The notes under the pieces: model-generated
Told to the model about the DNA's origin: nothing
The model's input: only the letters and a program-made list of their open reading frames with translations
The model's database searches: none
Shown here: positions 10,480-19,456 of the stretch, one piece after another
Position numbering within the stretch: position 1 is the first letter of the stretch
Layout: each line of letters begins with the position of its first letter
Translations under genes and position numbers: made by a program
Source: an uncultured Bacteroides sp.
GTDB lineage: Bacteria; Bacteroidota; Bacteroidia; Bacteroidales; Bacteroidaceae
Direction: 5' to 3'
Assembly: GCA_947176775.1 (NCBI GenBank)
Contig: CAMWRY010000004.1
Coordinates: 1-34,381 of the forward strand
DNA length: 34,381 nt

Positions 10480-10607
10480 CGTACCCGATCCGTGCCTGCT
10501 CCGCATCTATAGGAACGGAGATTATCCGGAGCTGATCCGGAGCTGATCCGGAGTTGGTACGGAGCGGGTACGGAGATCATCCGGAGATGATACGGTTCGG
10601 GTACGGC
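10480..10607. repeat. Intergenic array of 11-bp units (CGGAG+N6), bracketed by a 13-bp near-perfect inverted repeat
   Basis: CGGAG at 10516, 10527, 10538, 10549, 10560, 10571, 10582 and degenerate CGGTT at 10593: exact 11-bp spacing. Arms CGTACCCGATCCG (10480-10492) and CGGTTCGGGTACG (10593-10605), one mismatch. Confidence 0.9.
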
Positions 10608-10670
10608 GTACGGCCTGTGTGGGATCTATAAGCATGCTGCCAACGGATATTTGTAGCCATTTAAACCCCA

Positions 10671-11447
10671 ATGAATATGAAGAAACAAACTTTCAGCCTC
10701 CTTTCGGGGGCGGTACTGTCTGTCGCGCTACTATTCTCTTCCTGCCACTCTGCCTATGAAGTGGTCAAGGTGGAGGGAGGCCGGATTCCTGTAAATTCCG
10801 TCTGGGATGTCGAACCGGATGCCGAAGCTGTGGCTCTGCTGGCACCTTATAAAGCCCGGATGGATAGTATTATGTATCGTGTGGTGGGCACGGCGGAACT
10901 GTCGATGGACAGGTTCAGGCCCGAAAGCCCTCTGTCTAACCTGATTGCCGACGTATTGCGCGAGGCGGCGGCCGAAGTGTTGGGCCGGCCGGCCGACATG
11001 GGACTGGTCAACATCGGAGGCATCCGCAACTCCTTGGCGGAAGGCTCCGTCACTACCGGCAACATCTACGAGATACTGCCTTTTGAAAACTCGCTCTGCG
11101 TGCTGACGATGAAGGGCTCCGCCATGAAGCACCTGTTTGAGAACATCGCAGCGCGATTGGGGGAAGGCGTGAGTGGCATACAACTGGAAATCAGTAGGGA
11201 CGGTAAACTGCAGCAAGCCTCCATCGCCGGCAAGCCGGTGGAGGACGACCGCGACTATACCGTTGCCACAATAGACTACCTGGCCGACGGAAACGACGGA
11301 ATGACGGCTCTTCTGCAAGCCGATAAAAGGGAGTGCCCGGAGGGAGCCACCCTGCGCAACCTGTTCATGAAGCATGTAGAAGGACAGACGGCGGCCGGCC
11401 GGAAGGTGAGCGCGCGTATGGAAGGAAGAGTGGTCGTTAAAGATTAA
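10671..11447 (+). CDS. 5'-nucleotidase C-terminal domain protein (probable lipoprotein)
   Basis: 258 aa; lipobox-like LLFSSC; 5_nucleotid_C motifs (ESPLSNLIADVLREAA, VNIGGIRNSLAEGSVTTGNIYEILPFENSL, VATIDYLADGNDGM). Confidence 0.9.
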   Translation: MNMKKQTFSLLSGAVLSVALLFSSCHSAYEVVKVEGGRIPVNSVWDVEPDAEAVALLAPYKARMDSIMYRVVGTAELSMDRFRPESPLSNLIADVLREAAAEVLGRPADMGLVNIGGIRNSLAEGSVTTGNIYEILPFENSLCVLTMKGSAMKHLFENIAARLGEGVSGIQLEISRDGKLQQASIAGKPVEDDRDYTVATIDYLADGNDGMTALLQADKRECPEGATLRNLFMKHVEGQTAAGRKVSARMEGRVVVKD

Positions 11448-11472
11448 GCATAACCCAAAAACAGAAGTTCTT

Positions 11473-12339
11473 ATGAAACAGATATATTCCTTGGCAGCCT
11501 TGCTGCTTTTTATGCTCCCGGTATCGGCGCAACAGACGGAGCGTGCGGTGACCGGCAAACAGCTCTTTATCCTGCACACCAGCGATACGCACAGCCGTAT
11601 AGAACCCATCAGTGCCGAGGCTGCCGACAAGTATGCCGGGATGGGCGGCGTGGTGCGTCGTGCCAGCTTCGTAAAGCAGTATCGCAGTGAGCACCCGGAG
11701 GTATTGCTGCTGGATTGCGGAGACATTTCGCAGGGTACTCCCTATTATAATTTTTTCAAAGGAGAGTTGGAGGTCAAGATGATGAATCACATGCGCTACG
11801 ATGCCATGACGATAGGTAACCACGAGTTCGACTTCGGCCTTGAGAATATGGCCCGTCTGTTCCGTATGGCCCACTTTCCCGTAGTCTGTTCCAACTACGA
11901 CGTGACGGGCACGGTGCTCGAAGGGCTGGTGAAGCCCTATATCACCCTGATGCGTCAGGGGATGAAGGTGGGTATCTTCGGCTTGGCCCCCAAGATGGAA
12001 GGATTGGTGCAGGCAGAGAAATGTGCAGGCATTGTCTACAACGACCCGATACGGGTGGCTCAGGAAATGGCCGACCTCCTTCGGGAGAAAGAGGCGTGCG
12101 ATGTCGTGATTTGCCTGTCTCATCTGGGCTTCAGCAGCGCCAGCCCCGAGGGTGTTTCCGACGAGAACCTGATTCGTAAGACGCGTGGCATTGATGTCAT
12201 TCTGGGCGGACATTCGCATACCTTTATGGAGGAGCCGGCCGTTTACCTGAATGCAGACGGCCAAAGCGTTCCTCTGTTGCATAGCGGCAAGAGCGGTATC
12301 TATGTAGGGGAAATGGTGCTGACTTTAACGGAGAGATAG
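11473..12339 (+). CDS. Metallophosphatase / 5'-nucleotidase catalytic (N-terminal) domain protein
   Basis: 288 aa; signal peptide; metallophosphoesterase motifs HTSDTHSR, DCGDISQGTP, GNHEFD, GGHSH. Confidence 0.93.
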   Translation: MKQIYSLAALLLFMLPVSAQQTERAVTGKQLFILHTSDTHSRIEPISAEAADKYAGMGGVVRRASFVKQYRSEHPEVLLLDCGDISQGTPYYNFFKGELEVKMMNHMRYDAMTIGNHEFDFGLENMARLFRMAHFPVVCSNYDVTGTVLEGLVKPYITLMRQGMKVGIFGLAPKMEGLVQAEKCAGIVYNDPIRVAQEMADLLREKEACDVVICLSHLGFSSASPEGVSDENLIRKTRGIDVILGGHSHTFMEEPAVYLNADGQSVPLLHSGKSGIYVGEMVLTLTER

Positions 12340-12340
12340 C

Positions 12341-14911
12341 ATGATGAAGAGATTCCCCCTTTTTTTACTTGTTTTAGGATTGCTGGTACTGGAACCGGCT
12401 TCGCTTCGTGCCCGGGCGGAAGGCTTGTTACTGCCTCCTTCGGCCGAGGGGCAGTGCCGGCAGTGGGCCGACTCCGTATTGTCCGGCTTGAGTCTGCACG
12501 AAAAGGTGGGGCAGCTTATCATCGCCACCCTTCCGGCACGAGCAGATAAGGCGGCGAAGAAGCAGATGTTAGAGTTGGTAAAGCGATACAAGATAGGCGG
12601 CCTGCTGTTTTCCGAGGGCACTCCGGAGGAGCAGGCCATACTGATCAACATGGCACGGAAGGAGGCCTCCATTCCCGTCATGGTGGCGGCCGATTTTCCC
12701 CACAGCACAGCCTTGGGGTGTGTCAGAGATGAGGCGCTGGTAGAAGCATACGGGCGCGAAGTGGCTCGTCAGCATCGCGAGTTGGGAGTAGATGTCTGCC
12801 TGGTCTCCCCGGCAGACCCCTCTGTCGACCCGTTGAAGCCGCTGATACGTATAGCTTCGAAGGAAGAACTTGGCTTTGAAGTCTTGGTGCCCTCTGAAAC
12901 CATAAAGAAGACCGTGCAGGAATGGACCGATGCCGTAGAGTCGGGACAACTGGGCAAAGAGGTACTTGATGCCCGGTGCCGCAAGGTCTTGATGAATAAA
13001 TACCTGATGGGCTTGCAGCAACGCCAGCCGCGGCTTCGGGTCAGTGGAATGAGCCATCGCATCCACACGGAAGAGGCTCGGGCACTGGCTGCCCGGTTGC
13101 GCAGGTCGGCGGTGACTGTGCTGAGCAATTATTTCGATGTCCTCCCGTTGGCACCGATGGAAGGCGGCATAGCCGTGCTTAGCATCGGCGAGAAAGAGGC
13201 GGATACCCCCTTTGTGGAGGCGATGAGGAAGCAGGCCGGTATCAGCCGTTTCCACTTGCCTTGGAATGCCGACGATGCACTCCGTCAGGAGGTGCTGGGG
13301 CAGCTGGCCAATTTTCGCCGGGTGGTTGTCAGTGCCACCGGTCCGGCTTATGTCAGCAACCGCGATGCGGCTTTTCTGGAAAACCTGAATCTGCGTGCTT
13401 CGTTGGTCTATGTCTTTTTTACCTCTCACCACACCTTGCAGCTACTGGTGCCTGCTCTTGCCAAGTCCGGTGCCGTGGTGCTGGCCCATTCGGCAGAAGC
13501 CGATTTGCAGTCGCACGTGGCTGATGTACTTTTTGCCAAAGAGCCTGCCGACGGCCGGATGCCGGTAAGTATCGGAAGGTTGTTCCCGGTAGGGACGGGC
13601 TGTACGATCAGGCCGGGAGCGAAACCGGTAGAGGCGCTTCCGGAAGACTACGGCATGCGGTCGTATGTGTTGCAAGGCATCGATGCCATTGCGCGGCAAG
13701 GGATAGAGGCAGGCGCCTATCCCGGTTGCCGCGTGCTGGTATGGAAAGACGGACTGCCGGTGTACGACAAGAGTTTCGGTACGCATTCTGACAGAGATAC
13801 CATGGCTGTCCGTCCCTCGGACCTCTTCGACCTGGCTGCGTTGACCAAGACCACGGCTACGTTGCTGGCCGTGATGAAACTGTATGATGAAGGTAGAATA
13901 AAGCTGGATGACAAGGTTTCCATCTACCTGCCCCTGTTGCGCAACGGAGACAAGCGGAACATTACCCTTCGCGAATTGTTGTTCCACGAGTCGGGACTCC
14001 CTCCTTACATCCGTTTCTACCTGGATATTATCGACCCGAATTCCGTGCACGGCCCTTATTCGCAAAGTTGGAAAGATGAGTGGCACCGCACACGGGTGAG
14101 CGAGCACGGCTACTACAGCTCCGATTTCAAGTTTAGGAAGGGGATGGTGTCCGACAAAAGCACTTCTACACATACCCTGCACATGGCCGACGGGCTGTGG
14201 CTGGACAAGCGTTTCACAAGCTCCCTCCTTCAGCGGATAGCCAAGTGCGAACTGGAAAGCAAGCGCTATGTGTACAGTGACCTCGGCTTCATCCTGCTGC
14301 AACAGGTGGTGGAGAAGGTGACGGGGTTGCCGATGGACTTGTACCTTGCCCGTGAGTTCTATGCCCCGATGGGGCTGCAGCGCACCCTGTTCCAGCCGCT
14401 GGCAAAGTTTGCCGAGACGGAAATCATGCCGACGGCCTCCGACGACTTTCTGCGTCGTCAGGACCTCTGCGGATATGTGCACGACGAGACGGCCGCTTGC
14501 ATGGGCGGAGTGTCCGGCCATGCAGGGCTTTTCTCTACGGCCGAGGAGGTGGCAGCGATTTACCAAATGCTGCTGAACGGCGGCGAGCTGAACGGCAAGC
14601 GTCTGCTGAGTGAGTCTACCTGTCGCCTGTTTACGACAGAGCGCTCTGCCATTAGTCGCCGTGGTTTGGGATTCGATAAGCCGGATGTGTACAGCGTGCA
14701 GTACAGTCCTTGTGCCCCTTCGGCTTCGGAGGCGGTCTATGGCCATACCGGTTTTACCGGCACTTGCGTTTGGGCGGATCCGGTCAATAAGACGGTGTAC
14801 GTATTCCTTAGCAACACGCTGTGTCCTCATGTCTGGAACACAAAGCTGGGCGACATGGATATTCGGAGAAAAATTCAGGAACTGGTTTACAGGAGTATTA
14901 TTCCACTCTAA
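12341..14911 (+). CDS. GH3(NagZ-like)/serine beta-lactamase fusion paralog 1; GH3 core deleted and SxxK Ser replaced by Ala (putative pseudoenzyme)
   Basis: 856 aa intact ORF. Collinear with the next ORF (KVGQLIIATLP, YKIGGLLFSEG, DARCRKVLMNKYLMGLQ, GYMRSYVLQGI-type linker, GHTGFTGT) but lacks KHFPGHGDTDVDSH and the FTDALAMKG region; SxxK position reads AALTK. Confidence 0.88.
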   Translation: MMKRFPLFLLVLGLLVLEPASLRARAEGLLLPPSAEGQCRQWADSVLSGLSLHEKVGQLIIATLPARADKAAKKQMLELVKRYKIGGLLFSEGTPEEQAILINMARKEASIPVMVAADFPHSTALGCVRDEALVEAYGREVARQHRELGVDVCLVSPADPSVDPLKPLIRIASKEELGFEVLVPSETIKKTVQEWTDAVESGQLGKEVLDARCRKVLMNKYLMGLQQRQPRLRVSGMSHRIHTEEARALAARLRRSAVTVLSNYFDVLPLAPMEGGIAVLSIGEKEADTPFVEAMRKQAGISRFHLPWNADDALRQEVLGQLANFRRVVVSATGPAYVSNRDAAFLENLNLRASLVYVFFTSHHTLQLLVPALAKSGAVVLAHSAEADLQSHVADVLFAKEPADGRMPVSIGRLFPVGTGCTIRPGAKPVEALPEDYGMRSYVLQGIDAIARQGIEAGAYPGCRVLVWKDGLPVYDKSFGTHSDRDTMAVRPSDLFDLAALTKTTATLLAVMKLYDEGRIKLDDKVSIYLPLLRNGDKRNITLRELLFHESGLPPYIRFYLDIIDPNSVHGPYSQSWKDEWHRTRVSEHGYYSSDFKFRKGMVSDKSTSTHTLHMADGLWLDKRFTSSLLQRIAKCELESKRYVYSDLGFILLQQVVEKVTGLPMDLYLAREFYAPMGLQRTLFQPLAKFAETEIMPTASDDFLRRQDLCGYVHDETAACMGGVSGHAGLFSTAEEVAAIYQMLLNGGELNGKRLLSESTCRLFTTERSAISRRGLGFDKPDVYSVQYSPCAPSASEAVYGHTGFTGTCVWADPVNKTVYVFLSNTLCPHVWNTKLGDMDIRRKIQELVYRSIIPL

Positions 14912-14937
14912 CAAACATCAATCTGTCAGAATAAAGA

Positions 14938-17900
14938 ATGAAGCGAATACATCAACTTACCTGCCTTATCCTATTGTGTTGTTTTTGTCCGGCTTTGAAA
15001 GCGCAGCTCGGCCCGATGCCGTTGACCCCGATGCCGCTGGACGAACCTTCACTTGTACGCCTTCTGCATAGCGATGTCCGTTGCAAGCAGTGGGTGGACT
15101 CCGTCATGCGGCGTATGACCTTGAAAGAGCGCATTGGCCAACTATTCATCTATACGATTGCCCCCCAGCAGGACAAGGCCAACAAGGAGCTGCTCCGCAA
15201 GGTGGTGGAGGAGTACAAAGTTGGCGGTCTGCTCTTCTCCGGCGGCTTGATGCAAAACCAGGTGATGCTGACCAATGAGGCACAGCGGATGGCAAAGGTG
15301 CCGCTGATGATAACCTTTGATGGCGAGTGGGGATTGGCCATGCGCCTGCGCGGTACGCCGAGCTTCCCGAAAAACCGGGTGCTGGGGTGCATACAGAATG
15401 ATACTTTGATTTATGAATACGGGCGCGAGGTGGCCCGTCAGTGTCGCGAGTTGGGAGTGCAGGTGAACTTCGCTCCCGTGGCAGACGTGAACATCAATCC
15501 CAAGAATCCGGTGATTAATACCCGTTCCTTCGGTGAAAGTCCGTTCCAGGTGGCGAACAAGGTCGTTGCCTATGCCAAAGGGCTGGAAGATGGCGGCGTG
15601 CTCTCCGTCTGCAAGCACTTCCCGGGCCATGGAGACACGGATGTGGATTCCCACAAGGCGCTGCCCTTCCTGCCCTTTACCCGTGCCCGTCTGGACAGCG
15701 TAGAGCTATATCCCTTTCGGAGGGCCATTCGTGCCGGACTGGGCGGAATGATGGTAGGCCACTTGGAAGTGCCTGCCATCGAGCCGAAAAAGGGAGTTCC
15801 CTCTTCGCTTTCGCGCAAGGTGGTTTCCGACCTGCTGGTGGATGAACTGGGATTCCAGGGATTGGTCTTTACGGATGCCCTTGCCATGAAGGGGGTATCG
15901 GCCCATGAAAGCCTCTGCTTGCAGGCGCTGAAAGCCGGGAACGACCTGCTGCTGGTTCCCCGGCGCCTCAAGGAGGAGGTGGAGGCCGTGCTTGCCGCCG
16001 TGAAGAGCGGCGAGCTGACGGAGAAGGAGATAGAGGCCAAATGCCGGAAAGTACTAAAGTATAAGTATGCTCTTGGTCTGGAGAAGAAGCCTCATATACA
16101 GCTTTCGGGCTTGGACGCGCGCATCTGTACGTCGAAGACGCGCGACCTGATGAGGCGGCTGAACCAGGCGGCTATCACCGTGCTGAGCAACCGGGACGAA
16201 GTGCTTCCGTTGGATCCTTCCATCGGCGAGGTGGCCGTGCTCCATGTAGGAGAGGCACAGGGGCTTCAGCCCTTTTTGAAAGAGCTCTCCAAATACACCC
16301 GTCCCGTAGAGTTCCGCTTGGGCAAGGAGTTGCCGGAGGCGGAAGGAAACCGCTTGAAGAGTACGCTGTCCAAGTACAAACGCATTCTGGTCTGCGTCAC
16401 CGAACATCGCTTGGCGCCTTATCAGAACTTCCTTTCCAAGTTTACTCCCGATGTGCCGGTGGTTTATCTGCTCTTTATTCCCGGCAATCAGGTGTTGCAG
16501 GTGAGGAAAGGGGTTGCTTCGGCCGGATCGGTGGTGTTGGCACACGCTTCCGCTGACGAGGTGCAGCAGCAGGTGGCCCGGATTGTCTATGGTGGTGCCG
16601 GTTCGGAGGGCCGGTTGTCTGCCAGCATCGGTACGCTCTTTACTACCGGGACGGGCGTGACGCTGACTCCGCAGAGTGTCCCCCATTTTGTACCCGAAGA
16701 GCATGGCATGAACGCCCGTATGCTGGCGGAAATAGACAAGATAGCCGAAGAGGGCATCCGCGAAGGAGCCTATCCCGGTTGCCAGGTAGTGGTGCTGAAG
16801 GATGGCAAGGAGATGTATAACAAGGCTTTCGGTACCCACATCGGGACGAGGGCCGGAAGCAAATCTCTGCCGGTAAAGAAGACGGACGTATATGACCTCG
16901 CTTCGCTGACCAAGACCACCGCTACTCTGCTGGCCGTAATGAAGCTTTACGACAGCGGTCGTCTCAGCCTGACGGACCGCGTATCGGATTATCTGCCTTA
17001 TCTGCAAGATACGGACAAGAAGCATATTACGGTACGCGAACTGCTGATGCACGAATCCGGGTTGCCCTCTACGCTGATGTTCTATCAAGAGGCCATCGAC
17101 AAGGAGAGCTATACGGGGCCTTTGTTCAAGGCGCGACCCGATGCCTTGCACAAGGTACGCATCGGGCGGCAAACGTGGGCCAATCCGGCCTTCCATTTCC
17201 GACAAGGAGTGACGTCGAAGGTGAGGACACCGGAACATACCATGCAGGTGACGGACAGCCTTTGGCTGAACCGCTCTTTCAAGGAGGACTATTTGCAGAA
17301 GATAGTGGATACTCCGCTTCGCGACAAGCGCTATCGGTATAGCTGTGTGGGCTTCATCCTGTTGCAGCAGGTGGTCGAGGCGCGTGCTGGTATGACGATG
17401 GATGAATACCTTGCCCGGGAGTTTTATACCCCGATGGGGCTGAAGCGTACCGGTTATCTTCCTTTGCGTTTCGTGAAGAGGGAAGAGATAGTGCCTTCCT
17501 CCGTAGATCCCTTTTTGCGCAAGACTACCCTACAGGGCTTTGTGCACGATGAATCTGCCGCTTTTCAAGGTGGCGTTTCCGGTAATGCCGGACTCTTCTC
17601 CACTGCCGGGGAGGTGGCGAAAGTCTATCAGATGTTGCTGAATGGAGGCGAGTTGGACGGAAAGCGCTATCTGAGCAAGGAGACTTGCCGGCTCTTTACG
17701 ACCACCGTCTCGAAGATAAGCCGCCGGGGACTGGGCTTTGACAAGCCGGACCGTCGCAATCTGCAGAAGAGCCCGTGTGCCGAGTCGGCTCCTGCTTCGG
17801 TCTACGGGCATACCGGCTTTACAGGTACTTGTGCCTGGGTAGACCCGGAGAACAAGCTGGTTTATGTGTTTCTGAGCAACCGCATCTATCCGGATGTGTG

Positions 17901-17982
17901 GAACAACAAGTTGATGCAGTCGGGGATAAGGACGAGGGTTCAGGAGGCGGTGTATAAAAGTCTGGTTTCTCCGAAGCCTTGA
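14938..17982 (+). CDS. GH3 beta-N-acetylglucosaminidase (NagZ-like) fused to class C-like beta-lactamase domain, paralog 2
   Basis: 1014 aa; KHFPGHGDTDVDSHKALP and LVFTDALAMKGV (GH3), ASLTKTTATLL (SxxK), GHTGFTGT (KTG-like) motifs. Confidence 0.93.
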   Translation: MKRIHQLTCLILLCCFCPALKAQLGPMPLTPMPLDEPSLVRLLHSDVRCKQWVDSVMRRMTLKERIGQLFIYTIAPQQDKANKELLRKVVEEYKVGGLLFSGGLMQNQVMLTNEAQRMAKVPLMITFDGEWGLAMRLRGTPSFPKNRVLGCIQNDTLIYEYGREVARQCRELGVQVNFAPVADVNINPKNPVINTRSFGESPFQVANKVVAYAKGLEDGGVLSVCKHFPGHGDTDVDSHKALPFLPFTRARLDSVELYPFRRAIRAGLGGMMVGHLEVPAIEPKKGVPSSLSRKVVSDLLVDELGFQGLVFTDALAMKGVSAHESLCLQALKAGNDLLLVPRRLKEEVEAVLAAVKSGELTEKEIEAKCRKVLKYKYALGLEKKPHIQLSGLDARICTSKTRDLMRRLNQAAITVLSNRDEVLPLDPSIGEVAVLHVGEAQGLQPFLKELSKYTRPVEFRLGKELPEAEGNRLKSTLSKYKRILVCVTEHRLAPYQNFLSKFTPDVPVVYLLFIPGNQVLQVRKGVASAGSVVLAHASADEVQQQVARIVYGGAGSEGRLSASIGTLFTTGTGVTLTPQSVPHFVPEEHGMNARMLAEIDKIAEEGIREGAYPGCQVVVLKDGKEMYNKAFGTHIGTRAGSKSLPVKKTDVYDLASLTKTTATLLAVMKLYDSGRLSLTDRVSDYLPYLQDTDKKHITVRELLMHESGLPSTLMFYQEAIDKESYTGPLFKARPDALHKVRIGRQTWANPAFHFRQGVTSKVRTPEHTMQVTDSLWLNRSFKEDYLQKIVDTPLRDKRYRYSCVGFILLQQVVEARAGMTMDEYLAREFYTPMGLKRTGYLPLRFVKREEIVPSSVDPFLRKTTLQGFVHDESAAFQGGVSGNAGLFSTAGEVAKVYQMLLNGGELDGKRYLSKETCRLFTTTVSKISRRGLGFDKPDRRNLQKSPCAESAPASVYGHTGFTGTCAWVDPENKLVYVFLSNRIYPDVWNNKLMQSGIRTRVQEAVYKSLVSPKP

Positions 17983-18052
17983 ATAGTTTTCGGGGCAGAA
18001 AACTTTTTCCTTAAAAAACGTCCCGGCTCTACTCTCCTCCGCCCGAAATTCC

Positions 18053-18060
18053 TATCTTTG
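18053..18060 (+). promoter_or_regulatory. Bacteroides-type -7 promoter element upstream of SGNH gene
   Basis: TATCTTTG matches TAnnTTTG, 27 bp upstream of the ATG at 18088. Confidence 0.6.
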
Positions 18061-18087
18061 CAGCCGCTAAAAACAGTACTGCCCATT

Positions 18088-19452
18088 ATGGAAAAAAGTG
18101 TACTTCGACATACCGCCCTTTGGGTCTTCCTCGTCATCGGCCTCCTGCTTCTGGTTGGTCGGTTGCCCCAACTGACGTGGCACGGACATATCTTGCGTCG
18201 TGTGGACCTCCTGGCCGATGTCCACCCTCTGCCGTCTGTTGTTTGCGATTCCGACACTTTGCCACCGCCCCCTCGTCCGGCCTTCGTTGATACCTGTCGC
18301 ACAGGTATGACTTGCATTGAGGACTATGGTGACTCCACCCTGCGTGGTATGACCCTTTTCTACCGTGCGTTGGACGACTTAGCTCGCCGTCCGCGAACTG
18401 TACGTATTGCTTATTTCGGCGACTCCTTCATTGAGGGTGACATCCTTACTGCCGACCTCCGCGAGCAGCTCCAGTGTCGCTACGGCGGCTGTGGTGTGGG
18501 GTTCGTCCCTGTCACTTCGCTTACCAGCGGTTTTCGCCCTACTGTGCGTCATTCCTTCAGGGGCTGGGAGAGTCACTCCGCCATGGATTCCGCTCGCTTC
18601 GACCGCACCCTGCTGGGCCCCTCCGGGCACTATTTCCGCCCCTTATCCGGCGCCTCCGTCGAACTACGTGGACAGGCGACCTACGCTTCGCGTCTCGACA
18701 CCTGCCGTCGAGCTACCGTCTACTTCCGCAGCCGCGGCTCCCTCAGGCTTGCTATACAAATGAATCGTGACTCTGTACGGACCCGTGAACTGCCTCCCTC
18801 CGGTGACCTGCGCGCCCTGCATGTGGACGGACGCATCGGTTCTCTTCGCCTTGCCGTGGAACGCGCCGATTCCGCCCTGTTCTATGGCCTTGCTTTGGAT
18901 GATACCTGTGGTCTCGCCTTGGACAATTTTTCTCTGCGCGGCAGCTCCGGCTTGACTCTGCGCTCCGTTCCCGTTGAGACCTTGCGCCAGTTCAACCGCC
19001 TCCGTCCTTATGACCTCGTCATCCTGCACTACGGCCTGAACGTCGCCTCGCCCGGAGTCAGCAACTACGACTATTACACCTCGGGTATGCAGACCGTCAT
19101 TCGTCGCCTCAAGGAGGCTTTTCCTCAGGCTGCCATTCTTTTGGTCAGTGTCCCCGATCGTGACCGCCGTGCCGGCGACGGCTCCCTGCAAACCATGCCG
19201 GGCATCCGGCATCTGGTGCGCGGCCAGCAGCGTCTCGCTGCCGATGAGTCCATCGCTTTCTGGAACCTCTTTGAGGCTATGGGAGGCGAGGGCAGTATGG
19301 CTACCCTTGTCAATGCCCGTCCGCCTATGGCCAACCATGATTATACACATATTAACTTCCGCGGCGGCCGACGACTTGCCGCGCTGCTCTACGACGCCCT
19401 TGTCTATGGAAAGGAGCAGTATGACCGTCGACGAGCTTATGAAATGGAATGA
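18088..19452 (+). CDS. SGNH/GDSL-type hydrolase/esterase-like protein, N-terminal TM anchor
   Basis: GDSFIEGDIL block I, ILHYGLNVAS, DYTHINFRGG (DxxH). The ORF track start (TTG 18058) overlaps the -7 element, so in-frame ATG 18088 (MEKSVLRH...) is preferred. Confidence 0.85.
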   Translation: MEKSVLRHTALWVFLVIGLLLLVGRLPQLTWHGHILRRVDLLADVHPLPSVVCDSDTLPPPPRPAFVDTCRTGMTCIEDYGDSTLRGMTLFYRALDDLARRPRTVRIAYFGDSFIEGDILTADLREQLQCRYGGCGVGFVPVTSLTSGFRPTVRHSFRGWESHSAMDSARFDRTLLGPSGHYFRPLSGASVELRGQATYASRLDTCRRATVYFRSRGSLRLAIQMNRDSVRTRELPPSGDLRALHVDGRIGSLRLAVERADSALFYGLALDDTCGLALDNFSLRGSSGLTLRSVPVETLRQFNRLRPYDLVILHYGLNVASPGVSNYDYYTSGMQTVIRRLKEAFPQAAILLVSVPDRDRRAGDGSLQTMPGIRHLVRGQQRLAADESIAFWNLFEAMGGEGSMATLVNARPPMANHDYTHINFRGGRRLAALLYDALVYGKEQYDRRRAYEME

Positions 19453-19456
19453 CAGT

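Noticed and set aside
10516-10607. CRISPR array
   Set aside because: Unit is 11 bp with a 5-bp conserved core; CRISPR repeats and spacers are each roughly 20-40 bp. No cas genes.
13442-14914. 490-aa minus-strand ORF opposite paralog 1
   Set aside because: Fully antisense to a conserved fusion protein; composition lacks domain motifs and reflects the GC-rich codon pattern of the sense gene.
16054-17238. 394-aa minus-strand ORF opposite paralog 2
   Set aside because: Antisense shadow of the GH3/beta-lactamase gene, no recognisable motifs.
18058-18087. TTG start of the 464-aa SGNH ORF
   Set aside because: Overlaps the TATCTTTG -7 element; in-frame ATG 18088 is a better start.
19148-19456. N-terminal 100+ aa extension of the second SGNH ORF
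   Set aside because: Overlaps the preceding SGNH gene out of frame and lacks a plausible signal; ATG 19457 (or 19421) gives a sensible N-terminus.
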